Assembly: GCF_021044825.1 (NCBI RefSeq)
Contig: NZ_JAJNOC010000009.1
Location: 124,001 to 188,000 of the forward strand
Direction: 5' to 3'
Source: Massilia phyllostachyos
Lineage (GTDB): Bacteria > Pseudomonadota > Gammaproteobacteria > Burkholderiales > Burkholderiaceae_D
Length of the DNA: 64,000 nucleotides
Below are positions 1 through 8,990 of this stretch, in pieces. Both the position numbers and the translations under genes were made by a program. The number at the start of each line of letters is the position of its first letter. Within the stretch, counting starts at the first letter, position 1. Below the pieces are notes generated by a model. That model was not told the DNA's origin. It did not search any database and saw only the letters and a list, made by a program, of their open reading frames with translations.

Positions 1-69
1 CACAGGGTGTTCCACCGGCCAGCTTCGGGGCCGACGCCGGGCACTTATTACCTCAGTTACTGGAGCTGT

Positions 70-861
70 ATGCAGATCAAACCAACCTTCTCGATCGTTA
101 CGTGCACCTGGAACAGCGCCGCCACGCTGGCTGACACCCTGGCCTCGGTCCAGTCCCAGACCTGCCAGGACTTCGAGCACATTTTCGTCGACGGCGGCTC
201 GACCGACGGCACCCTGGAGATGATCGACGCCTACAGGCGCGACCGGCCGGGCAGCAAGCGCGTGCTGCGCGACGTGAAGGGGGGCATCAGCCGCGCCATG
301 AACCAGGGCATCGAAGCCGCCCGCGGCGAGTACATCGCCCACCTCCATTCCGACGACTACTACAACGGCGCCGACGTGCTGGCGGTGGTGCGGCGCGCCT
401 TCGAGGAAGGGAAGGGCGGCGCCCCGGTCGATTGGGTGTTCGGCAATATCCAGATCCTCAAGGACGGCAAGATGGTGCCGCCCTACGCCATGCCGCCGTT
501 TTCCTACCGCTCCTTCGTCGCGGGCCGGGCCTCGGTCCCGCATCCGGCGGTCTTCATCCGCAAGTCGGCCTTCGAGCGGGTCGGCATGTTCGACGAGGGG
601 CTGAAGTACGCGATGGACATCGACCTGTGGCTACGCCTTGGGGAGCACGCACGGCCGGTGATGATCGACCAGGCGCTGACGGTGTTCCGCGACCACGAGG
701 GCAGCGTGTCGTCCGCCAACCGGATCAAGGCGCGCCAGGAAGAGTTCAGCGTGCGCCGGCGCCATATGGACAAGGCGCCGCTTTCCTTCGGCATCTATTG
801 CCTGCGTTACCTGAAACGCATGCGCGGCCTGCAGGCCGAAGCGCGCTCGGTGGCTGCGTGA
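70..861 (+). CDS. Family 2 glycosyltransferase (exopolysaccharide synthesis)
   Basis: The product (263 aa) is a GT-A fold glycosyltransferase of family 2 that would transfer a sugar from a nucleotide donor to a lipid-linked exopolysaccharide intermediate at the inner face of the membrane. The N-terminus shows the nucleotide-binding start FSIVTCTWNSA, followed by VDGGSTDGT and the DxD-type motif HSDDYY near residue 98; the late FRDHEGSVS segment is also typical. There is no signal peptide or membrane segment. The ATG at 70 is preferred over the upstream in-frame ATG at 7 because the fold begins directly after it and a GGAG lies at 62-65. It is the first gene of a long same-strand polysaccharide cluster that probably begins left of the window. 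Donor and acceptor cannot be read from sequence. Confidence 0.9.
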   Translation: MQIKPTFSIVTCTWNSAATLADTLASVQSQTCQDFEHIFVDGGSTDGTLEMIDAYRRDRPGSKRVLRDVKGGISRAMNQGIEAARGEYIAHLHSDDYYNGADVLAVVRRAFEEGKGGAPVDWVFGNIQILKDGKMVPPYAMPPFSYRSFVAGRASVPHPAVFIRKSAFERVGMFDEGLKYAMDIDLWLRLGEHARPVMIDQALTVFRDHEGSVSSANRIKARQEEFSVRRRHMDKAPLSFGIYCLRYLKRMRGLQAEARSVAA

Positions 862-865
862 ACAA

Positions 866-887
866 ATTGCTACCACCCGGTAGCAAT
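866..887 (+). terminator. Hairpin just after the GT2 gene
   Basis: ATTGCTACC and GGTAGCAAT form a perfect 9-bp stem around a 4-base loop, starting four bases after the stop codon. There is no U-run behind it, so it may act as an RNA-stabilising or pausing hairpin rather than a strict Rho-independent terminator. Confidence 0.4.
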
Positions 888-907
888 CTGGCAGGGTTGC
901 GCATTTG

Positions 908-947
908 TCTTTTCAGGCGCATTACAGGCGTTAGAAGCCTGAAAAGA
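908..947 (+). promoter_or_regulatory. 11-bp inverted repeat with 18-base spacer
   Basis: TCTTTTCAGGC at 908-918 is matched exactly by GCCTGAAAAGA at 937-947. The length and wide spacing suit either a structured 5' leader or two half-sites of a dimeric regulator of the downstream secreted heparinase-like gene. The role is inferred. Confidence 0.4.
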
Positions 948-1193
948 TTGTTCGGCAAGAGTTGATTTTTTAGCGTGGGATTTCCGCAAAGCAAGCGAAA
1001 AATGTGCGTTTTCTCTGGAGAATTTGCCTGCACTCAACTTACTTTGGGGTAGCATAAACCCCGTCAAGTGCCGTTAACAAGGCACAGCTAGAAAGTAAGT
1101 CACCGTCTTCATTCAGTAAGTAGGGCAACCATCTTCGAGCCGCAGGCCGTCCGGCGCGGCGCACGCAATCACGTTTTTGTCGGAGTACCCACA

Positions 1194-3428
1194 ATGCAAT
1201 TTTCTCGGAAGAGCCTCGTCCTGGCCGCTGCCTTCGCCTCGCTGTTCGCGAGCGCTGCCGCACGCGCCGACTGGGTCCAGTCGAACGATCCGCTGGTCGT
1301 GCAGGCCAAGCCTGAAATGAACCAGATGCAGGCGCAGAACCCGCCGGGCTTCACCTGGGCGCGCCACGCCACCGGCCCGGCCAGCTATGAACTCGAGATC
1401 ACGCCGGTCGGCGGTTCGCCGACCAAGGTCATCGTCGACCGCAACTGGTATCTGCCGACCAAGGCCCTGGCGCTCGGCAACTACACCTGGCGCGTGCGCC
1501 CGGTCGGCAGCAACGACTGGTCGAACCCGCGCACCTTCTCGATCACCAGCCGCTCGAACGTGTTCGAAGTGCCGGACAACGCCACCCTGCGCAACCGCAT
1601 CGTGAGCAAGGCGCGTCCGCGCTCGGTGCCGGCGTCATTCACCCCGTTCTCGACCTGGAACTATGCCAAGAAATCGGCGCTGGAATCCTACCTGAGCCGC
1701 CTCGGCAACGAAGTCAAGGCCCAGGTCACCGCCGTGCCGGCCTTGTCCGATTCGCGCTGGTCGATCGTCATCAGCGCGCCGCTGACCGCGGCCATGGCCA
1801 ACCAGCAGACGGACGTACGCCAGCGCATCAACGAGGCAAGCCGCCAGATGGAAGCTGCGGCCACCATGTGGCGCCTGAAGGGCGAGCAGATCTACCTGAC
1901 CGAGGCGCTCAAGCGCGGCGACGAACTGGCCGCCCTCAATCCGTCCGGCCCGACCAGCTACAACAACCAGGACCAGGCCACCCGCCAGATCGCCTGGGGC
2001 CTGGCCAAGACCATGGACCTGCTGGCCGATTCGCTGGACGCCACCCGCAAGCAGCGCTGGCTGGCGTCGATCAAGACCCGCACCGCCGAGATCTACAACA
2101 ACCTGGCCGGCGACAATGGCCGCCTCGACCAGTACCCGTTCGACTCGCACGGCAACACCAGCCTGGTGTTCCTGGTGCTGATCTCGACCATGACCCTGGG
2201 CGACATCCCCGATGCCCAGAAGTGGTTCGACTTCTCCTTCCGCGCCTACGCGCTGAGTCCGAACCCGTGGAGCGGCCCGGAAGGCGGCTATGCCAACGGC
2301 ACCGCCTACGCCGAATACGCGGCCGGCTACCTGCTGGCGCTGTGGGATCCGCTCACCCATGCGTCCGGCGTGAATTTCTTCGGCAAGCCCTGGACCCTCG
2401 GCTTCCTCGACTTCGCAATGGAATTCATCCCGCCGGGCGCGCGCACCCACGCCTTCGGCGACGCCTCCGAGACCAAGCCCGACCAGCGCGTGTTCCGCGC
2501 CTTTGCCTCGCGCATGTGGTCGCCGCGCGCCGCCTGGTACGTGAAGAACACCACCGGCATGGAAGACGCGATGTCGCTGCTGCAGGCCCAGTATCCGCTG
2601 CCGGTGACCGACACCAAGGTCTATGAACCGCCGTCGAACTCGGCCTACTACCCGAGCACCGGCTGGGTCGCGATGCACAGCGACCTCGGCTCCACCTCGC
2701 GCACCTCGACCTTCTTCAAGTCCAGCCCCTACGGCTCGTTCAACCACAGCCACGGCGACCAGAACGGCCTGCTGCTGTCGGTGGCCGGCCAGCCGCTGCT
2801 GGTCAAGGCCGGCTGGTACGACTGGTACGGCTCGCCCTACTGGAGCGACTGGTACCACCAGACCCGCTCGCAGAACGCGATCACCTTCGACGGCGGCAAG
2901 GGCCAGATGGTGGACGGCTACCGCGAACAGCTGCAGCGCAACGGCAAGATCACCGCCTTCACCGCCCAGCCGACCTACGACTACGCCGAAGGCGATGCGA
3001 CCCCGTCGTATGGCGGCCAGCTGACCATGGCCAAGCGCCAGGTCTGGCACCTGCGTAACGCCGGCAACGCGATCCTGGTGCGCGACCGCCTGTCGAGCAC
3101 GGTGGCGCGCACCTACGAGTGGAACGTGCACACCCCGGCCATCATGCAGAAGAAGGACGCGCTGAACGTGGAAGTGTCCGCGGGCGGCCAGCGCCTGTGC
3201 ATGCGCTCCCTGACCCCGAACGCCACCTTCGACAAGTGGATCGGCCCGGGCGCCAAGACCAATGTGGTCGAGGACAACGGCGCCTTCTACCTGAAGGCGA
3301 ACGCCAACACGACCGCCGAATACCTGGTGCTGCTCGACGTCGGCTGCCGCAAGCCGACAGTGAACATCACCACCTCGGGTTCGGTGCGCACCGTGACGGT
3401 GGGCGGGCAATCCGTGACGCTGAACTAA
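1194..3428 (+). CDS. Secreted heparinase II/III-like polysaccharide lyase
   Basis: This 744-aa protein is predicted to be exported and to act on uronic-acid-containing or related polysaccharide, probably the exopolysaccharide made by this cluster. A Sec signal peptide covers about residues 1-26 (KSLVLAAAFASLF core, cleavage near AARA-DW). An N-terminal DUF4962-like region with a fibronectin-like start (about 30-130) precedes an alpha-toroid rich in aromatic residues (about 150-480). A C-terminal heparinase II/III beta-sandwich contains NHSHGDQNGLLL (about 518-530) and the HQTRSQNAITFDGG segment, where lyases of this superfamily place catalytic His, Asn and Tyr residues. It stands alone: a long leader lies upstream and a strong terminator downstream. 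It could trim, release or turn over the polymer. The substrate is unknown. Confidence 0.82.
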   Translation: MQFSRKSLVLAAAFASLFASAAARADWVQSNDPLVVQAKPEMNQMQAQNPPGFTWARHATGPASYELEITPVGGSPTKVIVDRNWYLPTKALALGNYTWRVRPVGSNDWSNPRTFSITSRSNVFEVPDNATLRNRIVSKARPRSVPASFTPFSTWNYAKKSALESYLSRLGNEVKAQVTAVPALSDSRWSIVISAPLTAAMANQQTDVRQRINEASRQMEAAATMWRLKGEQIYLTEALKRGDELAALNPSGPTSYNNQDQATRQIAWGLAKTMDLLADSLDATRKQRWLASIKTRTAEIYNNLAGDNGRLDQYPFDSHGNTSLVFLVLISTMTLGDIPDAQKWFDFSFRAYALSPNPWSGPEGGYANGTAYAEYAAGYLLALWDPLTHASGVNFFGKPWTLGFLDFAMEFIPPGARTHAFGDASETKPDQRVFRAFASRMWSPRAAWYVKNTTGMEDAMSLLQAQYPLPVTDTKVYEPPSNSAYYPSTGWVAMHSDLGSTSRTSTFFKSSPYGSFNHSHGDQNGLLLSVAGQPLLVKAGWYDWYGSPYWSDWYHQTRSQNAITFDGGKGQMVDGYREQLQRNGKITAFTAQPTYDYAEGDATPSYGGQLTMAKRQVWHLRNAGNAILVRDRLSSTVARTYEWNVHTPAIMQKKDALNVEVSAGGQRLCMRSLTPNATFDKWIGPGAKTNVVEDNGAFYLKANANTTAEYLVLLDVGCRKPTVNITTSGSVRTVTVGGQSVTLN

Positions 3429-3483
3429 GCCTGCAAGCGGGCGCTGTCCCGCACGGGTGCGTGCTAGACTCGGCGCGCACGAG

Positions 3484-3517
3484 ATCCCCGCGGCTCGCGC
3501 CGTCGGGGATTTTTTTT
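3484..3517 (+). terminator. Rho-independent terminator after the secreted lyase
   Basis: ATCCCCG (3484-3490) pairs with CGGGGAT (3504-3510) and is followed by a run of eight T at 3510-3517. It separates the secreted lyase from the downstream glycosyltransferase genes. Confidence 0.88.
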
Positions 3518-3541
3518 CGCCGTTGCCACCCGTACCCGCAC

Positions 3542-4399
3542 ATGAAACAGGTATTCCTGATCGCCGCGCACAAGGACGTCGAACAGCTCAACGCGCTGGT
3601 CAAGCAGCTGAACGATCCGGATTTCGTCGTCTACGTCCACCTCGACCGCAAGAGCGCGATCGACCCCGCCGACCTGCACCCGGCCGCGCGCCTGGTCGAG
3701 CCGCGCGTCGACGTGCGCTGGGGCGGGTTCTCGCAGGTGCAGGCCACGCTAACCTCGCTGCGCCAGATCCTGCTCGAGCAGCCCGCCTTCGACAAGGTCA
3801 TCTTCCTGTCGGCCCAGGACTTCCCGCTGCTGCCGAACGCCCTGCTCAAGCGCGAGCTGGCGCGGGTGCGCGAGCGCGAGCTGATCGAGACCACGCCGAT
3901 CGGCCCAGATGGCTGGAACGTCGCCTACCGCTACCAGCTGTTTCACCGCGTCGGCGGCAGCGTCCCCGAGCGGCTCGCCTGCGGCGCCGCCAACGCGCTG
4001 CTGCGCCTGACCGGGCGGCGCCGGCGCCTGCCGGATGGCCTGGCGCCGCACGGCGGCTCGTCCTGGTGGGCGCTGTCGCGCGGCTGCGTGGCCGAGGTGC
4101 TGCGCCTGGCCGATGCGCACCCGCGTTTCCTGCGCTTGTGCCGCACGGTGCAATGCCCGGACGAGCTGTTCTTCCAGACCCTGGTCATGCACTCGTCCTA
4201 CGCACCGCGCGTCCTGAGCGACAACTACCGCTACGTGCAGTGGCCGGAGCAGGGCGCGCGCAATCCCAAGGTGCTGGACGGCGCCGACTTCGAGCGCATC
4301 CGGGCCTCGAACGCCCACTTTTGCCGCAAGCTCGACAGCCAGGCCAGCGCCGCGCTGATGCAGCGCCTGGTCGCGTGGAAGGACGCGCGCGCCGCCTGA
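3542..4399 (+). CDS. Core-2/I-branching-type glycosyltransferase (GT14-like)
   Basis: The 285-aa product resembles bacterial members of the core-2/I-branching beta-1,6-N-acetylglucosaminyltransferase family (GT14). Visible hallmarks are the start VFLIAAHKDVEQLNALV, the VYVHLDRKS segment near residue 30, RVDVRWGGFSQVQATL, FLSAQDFPLL, GSSWWALSR near residue 178 and the CPDELFFQTL motif near residue 202. These correspond to donor-binding and catalytic segments in the family. There is no signal peptide, so it should act in the cytoplasm on a membrane-linked acceptor. The ATG at 3542 is the first residue of the conserved domain. It would add a side branch or linkage to the repeat unit; sugar specificity is inferred from the family only. 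Confidence 0.85.
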   Translation: MKQVFLIAAHKDVEQLNALVKQLNDPDFVVYVHLDRKSAIDPADLHPAARLVEPRVDVRWGGFSQVQATLTSLRQILLEQPAFDKVIFLSAQDFPLLPNALLKRELARVRERELIETTPIGPDGWNVAYRYQLFHRVGGSVPERLACGAANALLRLTGRRRRLPDGLAPHGGSSWWALSRGCVAEVLRLADAHPRFLRLCRTVQCPDELFFQTLVMHSSYAPRVLSDNYRYVQWPEQGARNPKVLDGADFERIRASNAHFCRKLDSQASAALMQRLVAWKDARAA

Positions 4400-4502
4400 G
4401 TTTCGCCCAACCGTGCTGTAGCGCACACAGGGCGCACCCCGGTGAATCGTGCCCGCGAACCGCTGCGCTAGAATCGGCTGGCATGAACACCAGGTCAACC
4501 GT

Positions 4503-5717
4503 ATGCGCAAGCCCCTGTCCATCGCCTTCATCGTCCGTGATCCCCTGCCGCCGGCGCGCGCCGACCTGCTGACCCTGTTCGGCAGCGAGATGCCGCGTTA
4601 CGGCATCACGACCGAGCTGGTGGGGCAGGCGGGCGGCCTCGATGCGGCGCCGTGGCCGGCGGGCGGCATGCACCTGGTGGGCAGCCTGCGCTCGCGCTTC
4701 GCCGCGCTGCTGTCGCCGCTGTGGGACCTGCGCGGCCTGCTGCGCGCCAGCAGGCGCATCCGGCCCGACTGCATCCAGGTGCGCGACAAGATCGCCTCCG
4801 GCCTGCTCGGCCGCCTGGCCGCCGCCGTACTGCGTGTCCCTTTCTTTTACTGGATGTCGTTTCCCATCGTCGAAGGCTTCGCCGTGCGGCGCGACGAGTT
4901 CACCGGCGTCAAGTGGCTGGCCCATGCGCTGCGCGCGGCCGCCTCGCGCTTCGTGGTCTACCGCCTGGTGCTGCCCGGGGCGCGCCACATCTTCGTCCAG
5001 AGCGAAGCCATGGCCGACTGGCTGGCGGCCAAGGGCTTCGCGCGCAGCCGCATGACCGCCGTGCCGATGGGCGTGGACGAGCGCGTGTTCGGCCGCGCCG
5101 CCGTGACCCCGAGCACGGATCCGCGCCTGGATGGGCGCCGCGTGGTGCTCTACCTGGGGCGCATCGCCCGCGCCCGCCGCTCCGACTTCCTGCTCGACGT
5201 GGCGGAAGGCTTGAAGGCCGAGGCGCCGGACGCCCTGCTGGTGATCGCCGGCGACGCCGCCTCCAACGACGAAATGGACTGGATGCGCGCCGAGATCGCG
5301 CGCCGCGGCATCGAGCACCACGTGCTGCTGACCGGCTGGCTGCCGCAGCAGGAGGCGCTGGGCTATGCGGTGCGGGCCGAGATCGGCCTGTCGCCGATCC
5401 CGCGCGGGGTACTGTTCGACGTGTCCTCGCCGACCAAGCTGGTCGAGTACCTGGCGCTGGGCATTCCCAGCGTCGCCAACGACATTCCCGACCAGCGCCT
5501 GGTGGTGGAAGAGAGCGGGGCGGGGCTGTGCGTGCCGATGGAAACCGCCTCCTTCGTCGCCGCGATCCGGCGCCTGCTGGACGACCGCGGGCTGGCGGAC
5601 GCGTTCGCGCAACGTGGCCCAGCGTACGTTAAGGCCCATCGGACCTATGCTATTCTCGGTCGAATAGTTGCAGAAACGTACACAACCATCCTGCGGCGTG
5701 CGGACGAGGCTGTATAG
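4503..5717 (+). CDS. Family 4 glycosyltransferase
   Basis: This GT-B fold protein (404 aa) has the N-terminal acceptor domain start LSIAFIVRDPLPPARADLL and a C-terminal donor domain with LYLGRIARARRSDFLLDVAEGL, VIAGDAASNDEMDWM and the GT4 signature SPTKLVEYLALGIPSVAND, in which an E-x7-E-like motif is replaced by a shorter form. It is expected to use a nucleotide-activated sugar at the inner membrane face. The ATG at 4503 is chosen because the fold begins there, with an AGG at 4492-4494; an upstream in-frame ATG at 4449 would add 18 residues without family resemblance. It sits between a GT14-like and another GT4 gene of the same cluster. Confidence 0.85.
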   Translation: MRKPLSIAFIVRDPLPPARADLLTLFGSEMPRYGITTELVGQAGGLDAAPWPAGGMHLVGSLRSRFAALLSPLWDLRGLLRASRRIRPDCIQVRDKIASGLLGRLAAAVLRVPFFYWMSFPIVEGFAVRRDEFTGVKWLAHALRAAASRFVVYRLVLPGARHIFVQSEAMADWLAAKGFARSRMTAVPMGVDERVFGRAAVTPSTDPRLDGRRVVLYLGRIARARRSDFLLDVAEGLKAEAPDALLVIAGDAASNDEMDWMRAEIARRGIEHHVLLTGWLPQQEALGYAVRAEIGLSPIPRGVLFDVSSPTKLVEYLALGIPSVANDIPDQRLVVEESGAGLCVPMETASFVAAIRRLLDDRGLADAFAQRGPAYVKAHRTYAILGRIVAETYTTILRRADEAV

Positions 5718-5859
5718 GCATGCGTAGCAGTCTGACCACGAAGCGCGCCGTGTGCGCCAGCAGGGTTTATATCGTGCGCGTCCCGGAGAAAACGTTGTTG
5801 TACTATCCAGAACAATTTCTAATCTGCAAATTCTGCATCTTCCCTTCGGGAGAGATGGT

Positions 5860-6966
5860 GTGAGCCGGGCAGCGGCGCCGGCAGCGAGCGTGGCGCGCCC
5901 GGCCAGGCCGCGCGTGCTGATGCTCGGCACCGACCCCGGGGGACGCGGCGGCGTGGCGACCGTGGTGTCGCTGCTGCGCCAGGACGGCCTGTTCGAACGC
6001 GAAGGTGTGCATTACGTCCCGACCCACGCCGAAGGGTCGAAGACGCGCAAGATCGGCGCTTTCGTGAAAGGTGTGTGGGGCACGGTGGCGTGCCTGGCGC
6101 GTCGGCCCGACGTGGTGCACGCGCATGCGGCCTCCAAGGGGAGCTTCGTGCGCAAGGCACTTCTGCTGGGGCTGGCGCGGGCGGCCGGCTGCAAGACGGT
6201 GTTCCACCTGCACGGCGCCTGCTTCGACGATTTCGTGGCCGGGTCGAACGGCCTCATGCGCCGCTGGATCCGCCACACGCTGGAGAAAAGTTCCACCGTC
6301 ATCGCTTTATCGAGCCGCTGGGCCGACTTCCTGCGCGGCTTCGCGCCCTGCGCGAAGGTGGCGGTGATTCCGAATTCGGTGCCGCTGCCGCCGCTGGGGG
6401 AGGACGCGGTGCAGCCCGGCCGCATCCTGTTCCTGGGCCAGGTCGAGCCGCGCAAGGGGATCTTTGAACTGGTGGAAGCACTGGCCTTGCTGCGCGAACG
6501 GTTCCCGCAGGTGGAGCTGGCGATCGGCGGCCAGGGCGCGCTGGACGAAGTGCAAAGGCGCGCCGCCGAACTGGGCGTGCTGGAGCGCGTGACGCCCCTG
6601 GGCTGGATTACCGCCGCGCGCAAGCAGGAAGAACTGGCGCGCGCCGCCGTGTTCTGCCTTCCTTCGCATGCGGAAGGCTTGCCGATGGCGATGCTGGAAG
6701 CGATGGCGGCCGGCAAGGCCGTGGTGGTGAGCGGCGTCGGCGGCATCCCCGACGCGGTGCGCGACGGAGACAACGGCCTGGTGGTGCAGCCGGGCGATGT
6801 GGAAGGGCTGGCGCAGCAGCTGGCGCGCATCCTCGGCGACGGGGAAGAGCGGCTGCGCCTGGGCAGGCGGGCGCGTGCAACGATTGAAGAACGATTCGAG
6901 TCCGGCGTCGTGATCAAGCAGATTTCAGCGGTCTATCGACAGCTTCGCGACAACAACATCGCATAG
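5860..6966 (+). CDS. Family 4 glycosyltransferase
   Basis: This 368-aa GT-B protein shows the family 4 features clearly: PRVLMLGTDPGGRGGVATVV at the start of the acceptor domain, VVHAHAASKGSFVRKALLL, FHLHGACFD, then the donor domain with ILFLGQVEPRKGIFELVEAL, IGGQG and the E-x7-E motif in PSHAEGLPMAMLEAMAAGKAVV. I place the start at the GTG at 5860, which has a GGGAGA ribosome site seven bases upstream. A GTG at 5752 would add 36 residues lacking family character. The stop lies 13 bases before the next gene, so the two are probably co-transcribed. Substrate and position in the repeat unit are unknown. Confidence 0.85.
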   Translation: MSRAAAPAASVARPARPRVLMLGTDPGGRGGVATVVSLLRQDGLFEREGVHYVPTHAEGSKTRKIGAFVKGVWGTVACLARRPDVVHAHAASKGSFVRKALLLGLARAAGCKTVFHLHGACFDDFVAGSNGLMRRWIRHTLEKSSTVIALSSRWADFLRGFAPCAKVAVIPNSVPLPPLGEDAVQPGRILFLGQVEPRKGIFELVEALALLRERFPQVELAIGGQGALDEVQRRAAELGVLERVTPLGWITAARKQEELARAAVFCLPSHAEGLPMAMLEAMAAGKAVVVSGVGGIPDAVRDGDNGLVVQPGDVEGLAQQLARILGDGEERLRLGRRARATIEERFESGVVIKQISAVYRQLRDNNIA

Positions 6967-6979
6967 CGAGGGGGATGGA

Positions 6980-8944
6980 ATGAGTGGAACAATGAGGCTC
7001 GGATGGCTGGTCAACCGCTTGCGCTGCATGTCGGTGGCCGAGGTGGGGTATCGCATGCGCCAGGCCGCCGCGACCCGGATGGGGCGGCGCATGGCCGGCC
7101 GCACCGCGCCCGCGCCGCTGCCGCGCGCCCTGAGCCTGAACGTCGATGGCGCGCCCATCCTCGCCCCCCAGGAAATCGAGGCGCTGCTGCTCGATGCCGA
7201 CCGCATCTGCGCCGGCCACGTGGTGCTGTTCGCCGAGCGCCGCTTCGACGTCGGCGTACCGACCGCCTGGAACCGCGACCCCGAGACCGGCGTCACCGGC
7301 CCCGCGGTCTACGCCGGCGACATCGCCATCACGCGGCGCGAGCAGGTCGGCGACATCAAGCACGTGTGGGAGCTGAACCGCCACCTGCACCTAGTGCGCC
7401 TGGCCCAGGCCTGGACCCTGAGCCGCGACGTGCGCTGGCTGCACGCGCTGGAACAGCAGCTGCGCAGCTGGCTGGATCAATGTCCGCCGCTCACAGGCCC
7501 CAACTGGACCAGCTCGCTGGAACTGGGCATCCGCCTGGTCAACTGGAGCCTGGTGTGGCAGCTGGCGGGCGGCGAGGCCAGTCCCCTGTTCGCCGGCGAA
7601 TCCGGCCAGAAGCTGCGCGCCGACTGGCTCGACAGCATCCACGCCCACTGCCGCACCATCGCGCGCCACCTGTCGCGCCATTCCTCGGCCAACAACCACC
7701 TGATCGGCGAGCTGGCCGGCCTGTACGTGGGCGCCAGCACCTGGCCCTGCTGGAAGGAGTCGGGCGAATGGCTGGACCAGGCGCGACGCGAACTCGAACG
7801 CGAGGCGGTGCTGCAGTTCTCGCGCGACGGCGTCAACCGCGAGCAGGCCTTCGCCTATCACATCTTTTCCAGCGAATTCCTGTTCGTCGCCGGCCTGATG
7901 GGGCAGGCGACCGGCGGCCCCTTCCCGCGCACCTACTGGGCCGCGCTGCAGCGCGCGCTGCGCTTCCTGCGTTCGGTGCGCGACATCGGCGGCCATGTGC
8001 CGAACGTGGGCGACGCCGACGACGGCTGCGTGTTCCGGCTCGATGCTTCCGGCATGGACCGCGCGGCGCAATTGCTGGCGCTGGGCGACACGGTGTTCGG
8101 CGGCGCGGCCGATCGCCATCCCGGCGTGCAATGGCTGCTGCATGCGCTGCCGGGCAAGCGCCCCGATTGCGATCCGCACGAGGTCGACACCGGCTGGGCC
8201 TTCCCGGACGGCGGCTACTTCCTGTTCGGCAACCATTTCGGCGAGCCCAGCGAGATCAAGGGCCTGCTCGACTGCGGCCCGCTCGGCTACCTCGGCATCG
8301 CGGCGCACGGCCATGCCGACGCGCTGTCGATGAGCCTGTCGATCGCCGGCGAGGAATGCCTGATCGATTCCGGCACCTATTCCTATTGGCAAGACCAGAA
8401 GTGGCGCGACTACTTCCGCGGCACCTCGAGCCACAACACGGTGCGCATCGATGGCCTCGACCAGTCGGTCAGCGGCGGCCGCTTCATGTGGCTGCGCAAG
8501 GCCCATGCGCGCATCGAGCGCATGCCGACCTCGCCCCACGAATTCGATTTCCGCGGCTCGCACGGCGGCTATACCCGCCTGCCGGACCCGGTGCGCCATG
8601 CGCGCAGCGTGCGCTTCGACGGCGCCAGCAATACCCTGACCGTGCGCGACGAGGTGTCGGCGCGCAAGGCGCACAAGGTCGAGCAGTTCTGGCACTTCGC
8701 GCCGGAACTCGACGTGCGCCTGACCAGCCACGGCCTGTCGGTACGCGGCAAGCGCTTCGTGCTGCAGATGCAGGTGAGTGGGGCCGATTTGCAGCTGGAA
8801 CTGGTGCGCGGCGCCGAGAATCCGCCGCTGGGCTGGTCGTCACGCACCTACGAGTCGAAGCGGCCCTGCGAAGTGCTGCGGATCACGAGCGTATCGTCCG
8901 CCGTTCCGATCGAATGCAGGTTTACAATATCGTTCTTGCATTAA
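6980..8944 (+). CDS. Heparinase II/III family protein of the exopolysaccharide cluster
   Basis: The 654-aa product belongs to the alginate lyase/heparinase II/III-type proteins that recur in exopolysaccharide gene clusters. An alpha-helical toroid with TSSLELGIRLVNWS and HSSANNHLIGELAGL (about residues 174-250) is followed by the heparinase II/III beta-domain with GYLGIAAHGHADALSMSLS (about 430-448), GTYSYWQDQKWRDYFRGTSSHNTV and a KVEQFWHFAPEL segment. No signal peptide is visible. The start follows a strong GAGGGGG. In similar clusters this protein is thought to modify or cleave the polymer during synthesis or export; activity and location here are inference. It contrasts with the secreted relative at 1194-3428. 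Confidence 0.85.
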   Translation: MSGTMRLGWLVNRLRCMSVAEVGYRMRQAAATRMGRRMAGRTAPAPLPRALSLNVDGAPILAPQEIEALLLDADRICAGHVVLFAERRFDVGVPTAWNRDPETGVTGPAVYAGDIAITRREQVGDIKHVWELNRHLHLVRLAQAWTLSRDVRWLHALEQQLRSWLDQCPPLTGPNWTSSLELGIRLVNWSLVWQLAGGEASPLFAGESGQKLRADWLDSIHAHCRTIARHLSRHSSANNHLIGELAGLYVGASTWPCWKESGEWLDQARRELEREAVLQFSRDGVNREQAFAYHIFSSEFLFVAGLMGQATGGPFPRTYWAALQRALRFLRSVRDIGGHVPNVGDADDGCVFRLDASGMDRAAQLLALGDTVFGGAADRHPGVQWLLHALPGKRPDCDPHEVDTGWAFPDGGYFLFGNHFGEPSEIKGLLDCGPLGYLGIAAHGHADALSMSLSIAGEECLIDSGTYSYWQDQKWRDYFRGTSSHNTVRIDGLDQSVSGGRFMWLRKAHARIERMPTSPHEFDFRGSHGGYTRLPDPVRHARSVRFDGASNTLTVRDEVSARKAHKVEQFWHFAPELDVRLTSHGLSVRGKRFVLQMQVSGADLQLELVRGAENPPLGWSSRTYESKRPCEVLRITSVSSAVPIECRFTISFLH

Positions 8945-8990
8945 TTACTTGCCAAGTAGAAAACTTATAATTATTAAGGGAAATGTCCAA

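Larger units (their letters stand above)
862..1193 (+). other. 332-bp intergenic region upstream of the secreted heparinase-like gene
   Basis: No gene is supported here. The stretch is clearly richer in A and T than its neighbours and holds four inverted repeats: a 9-bp stem at 866-887, an 11-bp repeat at 908-947, GGGGT/ACCCC at 1046-1062 and GTGCC/GGCAC at 1068-1085. The downstream gene has a plausible GGAG at 1180-1183. I could not fix a convincing sigma-70 or sigma-54 promoter. The density of symmetrical sites suggests a regulated leader, but this is inference. Confidence 0.5.

Noticed and set aside
888..960. Possible sigma-54 promoter (TGGCAGGGTTGC-like) before the secreted lyase
   Set aside because: The GG to GC spacing is 7 rather than 10 bases, so it does not fit the -24/-12 rule.
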